Notes: generated by a model not told the origin, from the letters alone. 64,000 bases of DNA from Neobacillus mesonae (GCF_001636315.1 NZ_KV440949.1:4854084-4918083), one strand, 5' to 3'; counted from the first letter of the stretch, positions 17,043 through 26,345 are shown. Numbers and translations: made by a program.

Positions 17043-17735
17043 ATGATTACAATCAATAATTTAAGTCATGAGTTTGTTATCGGTAAAAAAGGCAGGCAAA
17101 CGATTATTCCGGTGTTAAGGAATATATCGTTTAATGTTGAAAAAGGAGAGATCGTGACCATCGTAGGCCGGAGCGGTTCGGGAAAATCCACGTTGCTCAA
17201 TTTAGTCAGCGGTTTTATCCGGCCAACAGAAGGTGAAATCTGGTTGAATGGTACAAAGGTAACTGATCTGAATGAAGCTAAGTTTGCTGATTTCCGGATT
17301 CAGCATCTGGGGTTTATTTTTCAAAGCTTTCAATTAATCCCCAGTATGACTGCCTTTCAAAATGTGGAGCTGCCTTTGATTTTAAAAGGGGTAAGCGAAC
17401 GGGAGCGCAAACAGCAAACGGAGGAAATGCTGAAAAGAGTTGAATTACTAGATTATCAGGACCACTATCCTAGTGAGTTATCCGGAGGCCAGCAGCAGCG
17501 GGTCAGTATCGCCCGGGCGTTGATCGTTAATCCGCCTATTATTCTTGCCGATGAACCGACAGGGAGTCTTGATAGTGAAACGGAAGAAAGTTTACTAGAA
17601 TTTATTAAGGAATTAAACCGGGATTTAGGAATTACGTTTCTTATTATCACCCACGATAATAAAGTGGCACAAATCGGCCATCGTACAATTGAGTTAAAGG
17701 ATGGCCGGATTGTGGAAGGGGTGGCAATAGTATGA
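17043..17735 (+). CDS. MacB/LolD-type ABC transporter ATPase
   Basis: A 230-residue ATPase of the MacB/LolD branch. Walker A is GRSGSGKS near 44, the Q-loop is FIFQSFQLIP, the signature LSGGQQQRVSIARAL and Walker B ILADEPTGSLD. An AGGAGGAAAAA site precedes the ATG. It overlaps the FtsX-like permease gene by 4 bp. In Gram-positive bacteria such pairs act in antimicrobial peptide resistance, lipoprotein or cell-wall related processes rather than bulk solute import. No sensor kinase is adjacent, so the substrate is unknown. Confidence 0.92.
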   Translation: MITINNLSHEFVIGKKGRQTIIPVLRNISFNVEKGEIVTIVGRSGSGKSTLLNLVSGFIRPTEGEIWLNGTKVTDLNEAKFADFRIQHLGFIFQSFQLIPSMTAFQNVELPLILKGVSERERKQQTEEMLKRVELLDYQDHYPSELSGGQQQRVSIARALIVNPPIILADEPTGSLDSETEESLLEFIKELNRDLGITFLIITHDNKVAQIGHRTIELKDGRIVEGVAIV

Positions 17736-19078
17736 AACTAAGAGATCAATTTCGGTTCGTTCAACAAAATATGAAGAAAAATAAAACACGGGTATTTATG
17801 ACTATTCTAGCAACCGCGATGGGCTGTGCTTTTTTGATTGTGCTTGCTTCGGTTGGATTTGGCCTGCAGAAATCAGTCGTAAAAGAAATGATGGAACAAC
17901 GGGTTGTGACTCAAATAGATGTCCATGGAAAAGAGGTGAAGGAAGGCGGATTTCGTCCAATCAACAAAAAAGATATTCCGACGCTTGAAAAGATTAAGGA
18001 TGTTAAGGCGGTAACAAGAAGGATCAGATTGGAGCAGGAGAGCAATTATAAGATTGGCAATTATCAAGGCGGGCAAGAAACGTTTGTGACGAACTTTCCG
18101 GCCGAGATCATGGCCGGTTTTGAATTATCAGCTGGACGTTTGCCAAAGGCCGACAATGAAGTGGTAGTCGGTTATGATTTTCCGTTAAATCTAGGGACAA
18201 CCGATGAAGTTGATGATTTGTATGATAACAAAGGTCATGTAAAGAAAAAATATCGTTACCCCGAAACACTAATTGGAAAAAATCTTGAAATGACCGTTAA
18301 GCAATTGAAAAAAGGCAAAATAGTAGAGAAAAAGATTAACGTTACAGTTGTGGGAATTGGTAAAAAGCCAACAAGGGAATGGATGCAAGACAATAGTGTG
18401 TTTATTTCCGAAAAGATATTAAAAGAGATTGAAAGATTTACCGGGACACCAAGAGGAGCCATGCTAAGTGCGGATGAAAAGCTGCTGGAAAATCCCGATT
18501 CCTATGAAGGCATTTATGATGAGGTCAAGATCTATGCCAATAATATGGAAGCTGTTCAGGGAATTGTCGATCAGCTAAAAGAAAATAAATTTGAGAATTA
18601 TTCCATTGTCAATGAATTAAAGCAAGTTAATACGATGTTCACGATTGCGAAAGCTGGACTTATTTTTATCGGAACAATTGCCATTTTAATTGCTTCTATT
18701 GGAATATATAATACAATGACGATGGCAGTAACGGAGCGGGCACCGGATATTGGCATCATGAAAGCAATTGGGGCACATCCAAAAACAATTAAACGGATTT
18801 TTCTGCTGGAGAGCAGTTATATCGGCTTAATTGGAGCTGTTATAGGGACTGTTGTTTCCTATGGAATTAGCTATGCCGTGAATTTTGTGATTCCGCTGAT
18901 TATAAAACAGGCATTCGGCGAAGAGCTTCCGGCGGGAATTACATTTAGTGATATTCCATTCATCCTGCCAGTCATCTGCTTTGTCATTTGTTATTTCGTC
19001 ACCATTCTCTCCGGATACCGGCCTGCACAACGCGCTGTTAGAGTCGATGTGTTAAAGGCAATGAGAAGAGAAGTATAA
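17732..19078 (+). CDS. MacB/FtsX-type ABC permease
   Basis: A 448-residue FtsX-family permease and partner of the preceding ATPase. It has one N-terminal membrane helix (about 20-45) followed by a large extracellular MacB-core-like domain (about 50-285). Three C-terminal helices form the FtsX domain, with ITMAVTERAPDIGIMKAIGA-like sequence just after the second helix. The protein works by mechanotransmission in well-studied relatives. No peptidase or receptor gene is adjacent. The repeat hairpin at 19088 follows by ten bases and may also terminate this transcript. Confidence 0.9.
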   Translation: MKLRDQFRFVQQNMKKNKTRVFMTILATAMGCAFLIVLASVGFGLQKSVVKEMMEQRVVTQIDVHGKEVKEGGFRPINKKDIPTLEKIKDVKAVTRRIRLEQESNYKIGNYQGGQETFVTNFPAEIMAGFELSAGRLPKADNEVVVGYDFPLNLGTTDEVDDLYDNKGHVKKKYRYPETLIGKNLEMTVKQLKKGKIVEKKINVTVVGIGKKPTREWMQDNSVFISEKILKEIERFTGTPRGAMLSADEKLLENPDSYEGIYDEVKIYANNMEAVQGIVDQLKENKFENYSIVNELKQVNTMFTIAKAGLIFIGTIAILIASIGIYNTMTMAVTERAPDIGIMKAIGAHPKTIKRIFLLESSYIGLIGAVIGTVVSYGISYAVNFVIPLIIKQAFGEELPAGITFSDIPFILPVICFVICYFVTILSGYRPAQRAVRVDVLKAMRREV

Positions 19079-19085
19079 AACAGGT

Positions 19086-19138
19086 AAGGGTGCCTGACAC
19101 CCTTTTTGGACAGCCTTTTTTTTAATAGTGGACAACCC
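19086..19138. repeat. Dispersed two-hairpin repeat, copy 1
   Basis: GGGTGCCTGACACCC (19088-19102) is the palindromic core, followed by TTTTT and two GGACA blocks (GGACAGCC and GGACAACCC). It belongs to the family seen at six other places in this window. The T run behind the hairpin makes it a plausible terminator for the ABC unit. Confidence 0.75.
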
Positions 19139-19194
19139 TTTGCTGCCCCTAGCATATATTAATAGAAAGATAGGTAAGAAATGGGGTAGGGAGA

Positions 19195-19461
19195 ATGATT
19201 AACTGGAAGGTTCGGTTTCAAAATCGTAATTGGGTTATTGCGTTTATATCGCAGCTGTTTATTGTTGCACAAATGATTTTGACTGGACTGCATTCACTGG
19301 GTGTAACAGATTTTCAGCTGACAGATGCGGTTAAGGATTGGCTTCTCATGTTTGCCAATGCCGTATTTGTATTGTTATCAATGCTTGGGCTCGTCCAAGA
19401 CCCAACAACAAGAGGTTATCGTGACAGTGTCCGGGCCATGAATTATAAAAAACCAAATTAA
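19195..19461 (+). CDS. Orphan phage-type holin (phi LC3 / Phage_holin_1-like)
   Basis: An 88-residue protein with two predicted membrane helices (about 15-33 and 48-65). It has the charged N-terminus MINWKVRFQNR and the ending LVQDPTTRGYRDS, both typical of phi LC3-type holins. These proteins normally permeabilise the membrane so that an endolysin can reach the wall. No amidase, phage structural gene or integrase is nearby. GGGTAGGGAGA lies before the ATG. It may be a domesticated phage remnant with a role in secretion, cell lysis or sporulation. The family assignment is good; the role is open. Confidence 0.8.
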   Translation: MINWKVRFQNRNWVIAFISQLFIVAQMILTGLHSLGVTDFQLTDAVKDWLLMFANAVFVLLSMLGLVQDPTTRGYRDSVRAMNYKKPN

Positions 19462-19523
19462 GTAATGCTCGTAAGGACTTTGGAATAGGATGAAGTAACT
19501 TGGTAGAAAAGGAGTCCTTACGA

Positions 19524-19739
19524 ATGTCGGATTGGATCACGATTTTCGCAATCGTAATCATTATGATCGCTGTTGTAGAAGAATTAATCTATTATATTTG
19601 GAACCGTTATCTATATGGAAAAAAAGAGAAAAGGCAAAGAAGATGGCTTCAAAAACTGGTGTTATTGATTTCACGAATAAAAAAGAAACGTGTTCAGGAG
19701 CCAAAGTCCAATATAACGAATGATGTCGACTCGCCATAA
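19524..19739 (+). CDS. Small single-pass membrane protein
   Basis: A 71-residue protein with one strongly hydrophobic helix (about 5-25). A very basic cytoplasmic segment follows (KKEKRQRRWLQK and RIKKKR), and the tail is short and polar. The ATG at 19524 follows AAAGGAG at 19508-19514; an upstream TTG at 19500 would precede that site. The stop codon lies inside the terminator hairpin, a sign of a short self-contained unit. I do not recognise the family. Confidence 0.65.
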   Translation: MSDWITIFAIVIIMIAVVEELIYYIWNRYLYGKKEKRQRRWLQKLVLLISRIKKKRVQEPKSNITNDVDSP

Positions 19740-19753
19740 TGGCGGGTTTTTTT
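19731..19753 (+). terminator. Terminator of the small membrane protein gene
   Basis: CGCCATAATGGCG forms a compact hairpin followed by GGTTTTTTT. It overlaps the last codons of the gene upstream. Confidence 0.8.
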
Positions 19754-19982
19754 ATTGGGCATTTTCCTGCTGCTTTTTCTTAATGAAACCGGAAATCCCT
19801 TTTATAACAAAATAAAGGGCAAAAAGCATCAAGATGACTAGCTCAGTTTGTTCGGTAACACGAAAAGATCTTAATTGTTTCCTAATAATTCCATAGGGGC
19901 TGAATCCTAGAGCCAAATCTAAAAAAATAATGAGTGTAAACATCGAAATCGATAGAAGTAACATAACAAAAATGGTTTTCAA
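19752..19982 (-). CDS. Small two-helix membrane protein
   Basis: A 76-residue hydrophobic protein with two predicted membrane segments (about 3-24 and 48-66) and a Lys/Gln-rich C-terminus. The start is a TTG at 19982, six bases after GAGGTG on the minus strand. The longer reading begins before that ribosome binding site. It converges with the previous small membrane protein. No family was recognised. Confidence 0.6.
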   Translation of the reverse strand: MKTIFVMLLLSISMFTLIIFLDLALGFSPYGIIRKQLRSFRVTEQTELVILMLFALYFVIKGISGFIKKKQQENAQ

Positions 19983-20066
19983 CAGGTTCACCTCACAAAG
20001 AAATTTTTCCAATGATGCCGTTAATTATTCAGACTAAATGATCTTCAATGGATAAAATCAGTCCTT

Positions 20067-21728
20067 TTGGATAACATAACCAAAACAAAAGCAGGTATAA
20101 AAGTGGGGCGTTTGTTTGTGTCAATATTAACCAAAATGTTAAAAAAGAAACAAGCTCACAGAAAAAATGATAATTTTCGGCAAAATTTAGACCCCTTAAA
20201 CCCAGAAGAATTGTCCATCCATAAAGATTATCAAGAAAATATTAATAGGATTAAAGGAGAGTTAGGCAATAGTACCGATCTTGTCATTAGAGAACTAAAT
20301 TTCGGCCCGGTCCATGGGGCCTTGGTGTATATGGACGGGTTGGTTGATGGGAAATGGATCAGCGAATATGTACTGGAAACGTTGATGAATAAGGCGCTTC
20401 CAGATGAACATCCTGATCTTTTTCAAGTTATATTGGAAAAAACAGTGGCTTTAGGTTCAGTGAAAGTCATCAATAACTGGAATGAAGTGTATGATTTGTT
20501 GTTATCAGGATGTTCAATTATTTTCCTTAACGGCTATAACAAAGCAATTAGCGGCGAAACAAAAGGCGGGGAAACACGTCCGATTCTTGAACCCACACAG
20601 CAATTATCGATTCGCGGGCCAAAGGATGCTTTTACCGAGACACTAAGAGTGAATACGGCTTTAATTCGAAGAAGAATTAAAAGCCCGAATCTTTGGGTCG
20701 AGTCGATGAAAATTGGTAAGGTAACGCAAACGGATATTGCCATTATGTATGTAAAAGGGATTGCGGATGATGAAATTGTCAAAGAGGTAAAACAACGATT
20801 AAATCGGATTGATATTGACGCAATACTTGATTCCGGTTACATTGAGCAGTTAATTGAAGATCAAACCTTCACCTCCTTCCCGACAACTTATCATACAGAG
20901 AGACCAGATGTTGTAGCTTCCCATCTGCTTGAAGGCAGGATCGCCATTGTTTCTGACGGCAGTCCGTTTGCCGTAACCGTTCCGGCCATTTTTGTGCAAT
21001 TCTTCCAAGCACCTGATGACTATTATTCCCGTTTTGATATTTCATCAAGTATTCGGCTGCTGAGGATTTTATCGTTTTTTATTGCTTTAATTGGCCCATC
21101 GCTATATATTGCGGCGACAACGTTTCATCAAGAAATGATTCCGACAACGCTGGCAATTGCCATTGCTGCGCAGCGGGAAAATGTCCCGTTTCCGGCCTTT
21201 GTGGAAGCGTTGATCATGGAAGTAACGTTTGAAATCCTTCGTGAGGCGGGCTTGCGTCTGCCGAGAGCGGTAGGGCAGGCTGTTTCCATTGTCGGTGCAC
21301 TTGTTATTGGGCAGGCAGCCGTACAGGCAAGTATTGTATCACCGGTAATGGTCATTGTTGTGTCCATTACCGCCATTGCCAATTTCTCCACACCAGTCTT
21401 TGCGATGGCAGTTTCCGCCAGATTACTGCGCTTTACCTTGATGGTCTTGGCCGCACTTGTCGGTTTTTTTGGCATCATGGTTGGCCTAATGGTAATGGCG
21501 ATTCATTTATGTTCATTGCGGTCTTTTGGGGTACCTTATATGGCTCCATTATCACCATTTAGCGGTGAAAATCAGCAGGATGTATTCATCCGCTATCCAA
21601 TATGGGCCTTTAAAGACCGTCCGAAGCATATCAGCAAAGGCAATATCATAAGAACGGGAGAACATCAAAGACCGACGCCGCCCAAGCATGGCAGCTCCCA
21701 TGAATCGGATGATACGAAGGGGAATTAG
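20067..21728 (+). CDS. gerKA: Spore germination receptor subunit A (GerA family)
   Basis: The A subunit of a germinant receptor in the inner spore membrane, 553 residues. The N-terminal cytoplasmic domain (about 30-310) is followed by a membrane domain with about five helices and the conserved DDYYSRFDISSSIRLLR, EVTFEILREAGLRLP and SPFSGENQQD-like stretches. The long polar N-terminal arm makes the start uncertain: TTG 20067 is given, but a GTG after GCAGGT about 36 bases later is possible. It heads an A-C-B operon. The germinant cannot be read from sequence. The symbol marks the GerA-type family only. Confidence 0.88.
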   Translation: MDNITKTKAGIKVGRLFVSILTKMLKKKQAHRKNDNFRQNLDPLNPEELSIHKDYQENINRIKGELGNSTDLVIRELNFGPVHGALVYMDGLVDGKWISEYVLETLMNKALPDEHPDLFQVILEKTVALGSVKVINNWNEVYDLLLSGCSIIFLNGYNKAISGETKGGETRPILEPTQQLSIRGPKDAFTETLRVNTALIRRRIKSPNLWVESMKIGKVTQTDIAIMYVKGIADDEIVKEVKQRLNRIDIDAILDSGYIEQLIEDQTFTSFPTTYHTERPDVVASHLLEGRIAIVSDGSPFAVTVPAIFVQFFQAPDDYYSRFDISSSIRLLRILSFFIALIGPSLYIAATTFHQEMIPTTLAIAIAAQRENVPFPAFVEALIMEVTFEILREAGLRLPRAVGQAVSIVGALVIGQAAVQASIVSPVMVIVVSITAIANFSTPVFAMAVSARLLRFTLMVLAALVGFFGIMVGLMVMAIHLCSLRSFGVPYMAPLSPFSGENQQDVFIRYPIWAFKDRPKHISKGNIIRTGEHQRPTPPKHGSSHESDDTKGN

Positions 21729-21730
21729 CT

Positions 21731-22945
21731 ATGAATAGAATGTATCGAGCTCTGCTACTATTGGTTTTCGTCATTCCGCTGCTCGGCGGCTGCTGGAATC
21801 AGCGGGAGCTGACTGATTTAGCCTTTGTTATGGCGATTGGAATCGATAAGGGCACAGGAAATGAGAAATTTGATGTTACGTTTCAAGTGGTGGTGCCGGC
21901 AAATGTTTCGTCCGGTCAAAATGGCGGAGGAGGCGGTCAAGGACCTCCCGTCGTGGTTTATAAAAGTACGGGGAACAATATTACAGCGGCGAGCAGAAAA
22001 GCAACGAAAAAGATTCCGAGGGAAATTTACTATTCTCATACAAGTATTGTCATAATCGGTGAGGAGCTAGCAAGGGAAGGAATTATGGATGTTTTAGACG
22101 GTTTTGACCGCGATCCGGAGTTTCGTACAACAACAGCGGTTATTGTTGCAAAAGAGCGAAAGGCGGAAGATTTAATTTCAATCCTAACCAATCTTGATAA
22201 GCTGCCAATGAATAGATTTACGAAGACACTGGAAGCGACTGAAGCTATGCTTGGTGAAAATATCAAAGTAACCATTGATGATCTTTTAGAGGGAGTTACT
22301 AGTTCTGGGAAAGAACCGGTATTGAGCGGCTTTATATTGGAAGGCAGTCCGGAGAAGGGGACTTCCCCGCAGAATATTAATACAACAAAACCTCCGGCAA
22401 TGATTACTGCCGATGGGCTGGCAGTGATGAAAGATGGGAAATTAGCAGGCTGGCTGACTCATAATCATGTCCGCGGTGCTGTTTGGCTGATGAATAAAAT
22501 GAAAGGGACAGATATCGATTTTAATTATAATGGAAAAAAGGATGCGATTAGCACCACACCTTATTTATCAGATACTGATATTAAGATAACGTATAAAAAT
22601 GGAAAACCATTTGCCAATATTAAAATTGAAACGGTTTTTAAGTTAAGTGAGATTAATACAGAATTTGATAATGAAAACCCAAAGAAAATTGATGAGCTGG
22701 AAAAATTAGCATCTGCTCAAATAAAAAAAGAAGTGGAAGACGCGATCAAACAAGTACAAGGATATAAAGCAGATATCTTTGGTTTTGGCGAAAGAGTCCA
22801 TCGCAGCAACCCAAAGCTTTGGAAGAAAATCAAAGCTGACTGGAATAACCAGTTCGCCAGCATGGATTATCACGTCGAGGTAAATACCTTTTATCGGGAA
22901 TCAGGTTTAAGAGGAAAGCCATTTTGGACGAATTTGAAAAAATAA
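21731..22945 (+). CDS. gerKC: Spore germination lipoprotein, GerC subunit
   Basis: Ger(x)C family lipoprotein, 404 residues, with lipobox LGGC (Cys21) followed by the invariant WNQRELTDLAFVMAIGID segment. A Gly-rich linker lies at about 65-75. The C-terminal domain has the family's long charged helix region (KIDELEKLASAQIKKEVEDA). C subunits sit on the outer face of the inner spore membrane and help assemble the receptor. It follows the A gene by two bases. Confidence 0.92.
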   Translation: MNRMYRALLLLVFVIPLLGGCWNQRELTDLAFVMAIGIDKGTGNEKFDVTFQVVVPANVSSGQNGGGGGQGPPVVVYKSTGNNITAASRKATKKIPREIYYSHTSIVIIGEELAREGIMDVLDGFDRDPEFRTTTAVIVAKERKAEDLISILTNLDKLPMNRFTKTLEATEAMLGENIKVTIDDLLEGVTSSGKEPVLSGFILEGSPEKGTSPQNINTTKPPAMITADGLAVMKDGKLAGWLTHNHVRGAVWLMNKMKGTDIDFNYNGKKDAISTTPYLSDTDIKITYKNGKPFANIKIETVFKLSEINTEFDNENPKKIDELEKLASAQIKKEVEDAIKQVQGYKADIFGFGERVHRSNPKLWKKIKADWNNQFASMDYHVEVNTFYRESGLRGKPFWTNLKK

Positions 22946-22963
22946 TCGGAAGGGGGATGGATC

Positions 22964-24076
22964 GTGGAGAAGGCGAAAATCAGTACAAAACAGCTATTTG
23001 TGTTAGTCGTCTTGTTTGAGATGGGCAGCTCAATCCTTGTTGGATTCCCACTGAATTTAAAACAAGATGCATGGATTTCCGTTCTGCTCGCAATGGCCTG
23101 CGGAGTAATGCTATTTTTCGTTTATTACCGCCTGTTCCTATATTATCCAGACCTTCCTCTCACTGGTTATTTAGAAAAAATAATTGGTAAATGGCCAGGG
23201 AAAATAATCGGTTATTTCTATATGATCTATTTCGCCTATCTTGCAGCAAGAGTGCTGCGCGATTTCGGAGAATTATTGACATCAACTATTTACACCCATA
23301 CACCGTTATTTTTTCTTATGACTTTATTGATGGTTACAAATGCCTATGCCATCCAGAAAGGATTTGAAGTCATTGCCCGGGTGGGAGAACTGTTTTTTGC
23401 TGTTGTTTATTTAATGGCGATTGTCGGTTTTTTTCTAATCATCTTTTCCGGCTTAATTCATTTGGAACACTTGAAACCTGTTTTGGAAAATGGCTGGCTG
23501 CCGATTATCAAGACGACATTGAAAGGGCCGCTGACATTTCCTTTCGGCGAGATGGTTGTATTTACCATGCTGCTTCCATATCTAAATAAGGCAAAGAAAG
23601 CAAAAATAGTTTGTATTACAGGAATGGTATTGAGCGGGATAAATTTTACAATCGCGACCGTTATTAATATTGCGACATTGGGGATTGATTTATTTATCCG
23701 TTCGCCTTATCCATTGCTTTCTACCATTAGTAAGATCCAGCTATTTAATTTTATAGAGCGGCTAGATGTCATGTTCATGCTCTATTTAATGATTGCTGGT
23801 TTTATTAAAGTAGCCATATTTTATTACGCAGTTGTCATTGGAACAGCAAACTTATTTCAATTTAAAGATTATCGAAAAATAAATTTACCTATTGGAATAT
23901 TTATTCTCGTAACTGCATTGATGATTGCCCCTAACTATACGGAACATATAAAGGAGGGGCTTGAGATTGTCCCGATTTATTTACATTGGCCATTCCAAAT
24001 TATTCTGCCGTGTCTATTTTTAATGATTGCATTCATACGAAATCGCAATAAAAAGTCAAAGACTGCTGCATCGTAA
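22964..24076 (+). CDS. gerKB: Spore germination permease-like subunit B
   Basis: A GerAB-type member of the amino acid-polyamine-cation superfamily, 370 residues with about ten membrane helices. It begins MEKAKISTKQLFVLVVLFEM, as usual for the family, and the hydrophobic profile continues to the end. B subunits are thought to bind the germinant. The gene starts with GTG behind AAGGGGG, 18 bp after the C gene. A terminator follows directly, so the operon is complete as A-C-B. Confidence 0.92.
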   Translation: MEKAKISTKQLFVLVVLFEMGSSILVGFPLNLKQDAWISVLLAMACGVMLFFVYYRLFLYYPDLPLTGYLEKIIGKWPGKIIGYFYMIYFAYLAARVLRDFGELLTSTIYTHTPLFFLMTLLMVTNAYAIQKGFEVIARVGELFFAVVYLMAIVGFFLIIFSGLIHLEHLKPVLENGWLPIIKTTLKGPLTFPFGEMVVFTMLLPYLNKAKKAKIVCITGMVLSGINFTIATVINIATLGIDLFIRSPYPLLSTISKIQLFNFIERLDVMFMLYLMIAGFIKVAIFYYAVVIGTANLFQFKDYRKINLPIGIFILVTALMIAPNYTEHIKEGLEIVPIYLHWPFQIILPCLFLMIAFIRNRNKKSKTAAS

Positions 24077-24085
24077 GTAAATAAA

Positions 24086-24118
24086 AAAACTGCCCTAAGC
24101 ATTGAGTAAGGCAGTTTT
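24086..24118. terminator. Terminator after the ger operon, shared with the kinase gene
   Basis: AAAACTGCC pairs with GGCAGTTTT around a 15-nt loop, with A and T runs on either side. It can serve both convergent units. Confidence 0.8.
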
Positions 24119-24127
24119 TACTGTAAT

Positions 24128-25423
24128 TTAATCTTCTTTAGATGGCCGTTCATGGACGATAGGTAATTCAATAAATACGGTAGTTCCCTCGTTCTTTTGG
24201 CTTTCAAAACGGATAGTCCCTTTATGTGATTGGACGATTTTAAAGCTGACAGTTAAACCTAAGCCGGTACCTTTTTCTTTGGAAGAATAAAAGGGTTCGC
24301 CGATTTTCTGCAGCCGTTCTTCTGAAATTCCGGAGCCATTATCTTCAATCATGATTAAGATCCTGTTTCCGTCCTCTTTTTTAAGAGTAATCGTCACTTT
24401 GCCGCCTTTCGTAGAGGCTTCAATAGCATTTTTAATAATATTGATAAATAATTGCTTCAGCTGGTTCGGCTCGCATTCAATGAAAAGGTCTTCATTAGGG
24501 AAAGAAGACTCGATTTGCACATTATATAAACTGGCCTCAGTTCCTAATAATGAAATCACATCATGGAGAAGTTTTTGAATCCATGCTTTTGAAAATTTAA
24601 CATGCTGCGGCTTGGCTAACAATAAAAGCTCACCGACAATATGGTTTATTCGGTTTAATTCATCGAGCATTATTTGGTAATAATATTGGTGTTTTACATC
24701 CTCTACCTGAAGGATCTGCACAAAACCTTTTAAGGATGTAAGCGGGTTGCGAATCTCATGGGCAACGCTTGCTGATAATTCACCAACAACCGATAGCTTT
24801 TCTGTGCGTCTTAAACGTTCTTCTCTTTCCTTTAATTCCTTCAGCATTTCTTTTCGCTCAGTGATGTCGCGTCCCATCACAACCAAACCTTTTCTTGACC
24901 CATCCGAGTTAAACAGAGGAACTTTGATGGTTTCAAAGGTTTTTATTGATCCATCCGGTATCGGAAGAGATTCTTCCACTCGGGTAATTTCCCCATTTCT
25001 CCATGTCTCCTCATCTGAAATCTCGCATTGTCTTAATGCTTCTGCATAAAAATCCGTATATTTTGCAAGCTCTGAGTCTTTTTTGCCGCGATAATCGACA
25101 TTTTCCAACTGGAATAATTGGAGACCGAAATTGTTTGCTTCAATCCATCGGCCTTCCCCATCTTTAAAATTTACAAAGTCCACCATCGAATTAATTAAAG
25201 TAGAAAGACGCTGTTGATCTTCTTTAGAGGCATGTAGTTCCTCTGTCTTATGGATAAGAAAATAAAAAAATCCGCCGGTAATGATGACGTATATAACCTC
25301 TTTAATCCTCGCTGCTATATCATTTAAAGAACTTGGCAAAAAGTGATAAATTAAAGAATTAGATCCAAAAATCCAAACTATACTTATGATAATGTAAAGG
25401 AGGATAAGCTGTTTTTTCTGCAT
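24128..25423 (-). CDS. PAS-domain sensor histidine kinase (sporulation-kinase-like)
   Basis: A 431-residue membrane kinase. Two N-terminal helices (about 4-22 and 40-58) are followed by a PAS domain (about 70-190). Next come the HisKA domain with His222 in SVAHEIRNPLTS and an HATPase domain with N, DNGSGI, GTGLGL motifs. The organisation resembles KinB/KinE-type kinases that feed the Spo0 phosphorelay, and no response regulator is adjacent. The ATG at 25423 lies after CAGGAGAC on the minus strand; the 23 extra upstream codons are unlikely. The phosphorelay role is inferred. Confidence 0.85.
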   Translation of the reverse strand: MQKKQLILLYIIISIVWIFGSNSLIYHFLPSSLNDIAARIKEVIYVIITGGFFYFLIHKTEELHASKEDQQRLSTLINSMVDFVNFKDGEGRWIEANNFGLQLFQLENVDYRGKKDSELAKYTDFYAEALRQCEISDEETWRNGEITRVEESLPIPDGSIKTFETIKVPLFNSDGSRKGLVVMGRDITERKEMLKELKEREERLRRTEKLSVVGELSASVAHEIRNPLTSLKGFVQILQVEDVKHQYYYQIMLDELNRINHIVGELLLLAKPQHVKFSKAWIQKLLHDVISLLGTEASLYNVQIESSFPNEDLFIECEPNQLKQLFINIIKNAIEASTKGGKVTITLKKEDGNRILIMIEDNGSGISEERLQKIGEPFYSSKEKGTGLGLTVSFKIVQSHKGTIRFESQKNEGTTVFIELPIVHERPSKED

Positions 25424-25528
25424 AAAAGTCTCCTGAATATACTTGGGATATTTATAAAACATTAGTCCTAATATATAGTACAAGAAAATCAATAACTTTG
25501 GAATCTAATTTTTACTTTTAATAGGAAT

Positions 25529-26023
25529 TCAGTAGATTCTTTTTCCAAGAATCACAAGGTCACGCTCGATTCCATCTAATTCAGCTATATTGGGAAGATG
25601 GGCCCATTTTTCAAATTCAAACCGAGAAAAGAGCTTTATACTTGGCACATTATGAGCAAAAATAAAGCCGAGCAGTGTTTTAATCCCCAGCTTAGGGCAT
25701 TCATCCAACGCTTTTTCAATTAAATAGTTGCCTAATTTTCTCCCGCGGTAATCCTGGTGGATATAGATGCTGATTTCAGCTGTGCCGTTATAGGCAGGGC
25801 GGCCGTAAAATGATTGAAAGCTGACCCAGCCGCAAATAATACCGTCTTCTTCCACCACCCATAACGGCCGGAATGAAGGGGAATGCTCTTGAAACCACTG
25901 AAGCCTGCTTTCAACGCTTACTGGTTCTAAATCGGCCGTTACCATTCTGCTTGAAATGGTTGAATTGTAAATCTCGATAATCGCTGGTAAATCCTTCATC
26001 TCTGCGTTTCTTACAGTGAACAT
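25529..26023 (-). CDS. GNAT acetyltransferase, phosphinothricin-acetyltransferase-like
   Basis: A 164-residue N-acetyltransferase. It resembles the PAT/YwnH group: the N-terminus is FTVRNAEMKDLPAIIEIYN, the substrate side has GWVSFQSFYGRPAYNGTAEIS and the acetyl-CoA loop is YRGRKLGNYLIEKAL. The C-terminal ERDLVILGKRI is also typical. The fourth Met (26023) is the best start, nine bases after AAGGA. Natural substrates in this group include amino acid analogues and methionine sulfoximine; the actual one here is unknown. Confidence 0.85.
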   Translation of the reverse strand: MFTVRNAEMKDLPAIIEIYNSTISSRMVTADLEPVSVESRLQWFQEHSPSFRPLWVVEEDGIICGWVSFQSFYGRPAYNGTAEISIYIHQDYRGRKLGNYLIEKALDECPKLGIKTLLGFIFAHNVPSIKLFSRFEFEKWAHLPNIAELDGIERDLVILGKRIY

Positions 26024-26101
26024 GATCATCATTCCTTATTGTGTCTGATTTTTACTAATATTTATCGTAAATTTCAATCATTTGAAAATCAATACCTAAA
26101 A

Positions 26102-26139
26102 AGAAAAACCTTCTCCATTTAAGCGGAAAAGGTTTTTCT
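26102..26139 (-). terminator. Terminator after the YpzG-like gene
   Basis: AGAAAAACCTT pairs with AAGGTTTTTCT around a 16-nt loop. On the minus strand it runs into a further T-rich stretch. Confidence 0.7.
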
Positions 26140-26192
26140 GGTTTTGGAAGTAGGTATTGTCTGCCTCCAGATTTCGTTTCTGTGCCGTATCC

Positions 26193-26345
26193 TTACCAGC
26201 GGTGGGCTTTGGCATTACTCCTTAGGATGATATCGTTTTGCGACCTTTGCGTTTGGCCATTTACCTGGGAACTTTGACGTTTCGGTCTTGTCCAAGTGTG
26301 GTTAAATAGCTCTGACTTTTCATCTAAACGCTCTCTGTAGCTCAT
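26193..26345 (-). CDS. Small YpzG-like protein
   Basis: A 50-residue reading frame on the minus strand. It begins MSYRERLDEKSELFNHTW, continues with TRPKRQSSQVNGQTQ and ends LRSNAKAHRW. AGAGGTGAT stands just upstream of the ATG and a terminator follows the gene. The TRPKxxxSQVNGxTQ core and the terminal HRW resemble the small YpzG-family proteins of bacilli, whose function is not known. The composition is polar and basic with no membrane helix. It is a real gene by its signals; the family name is from memory of the pattern. Confidence 0.75.
   Translation of the reverse strand: MSYRERLDEKSELFNHTWTRPKRQSSQVNGQTQRSQNDIILRSNAKAHRW

Noticed and set aside
16847-17059. Open frame of 70 codons between the PBP and ABC genes
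   Set aside because: AT-rich, no ribosome binding site, and it overlaps the start of the ABC ATPase gene in another frame.
19195-19461. Prophage region around the holin gene
   Set aside because: No integrase, terminase, structural or lysin gene within the window; neighbouring genes are ordinary chromosomal ones.
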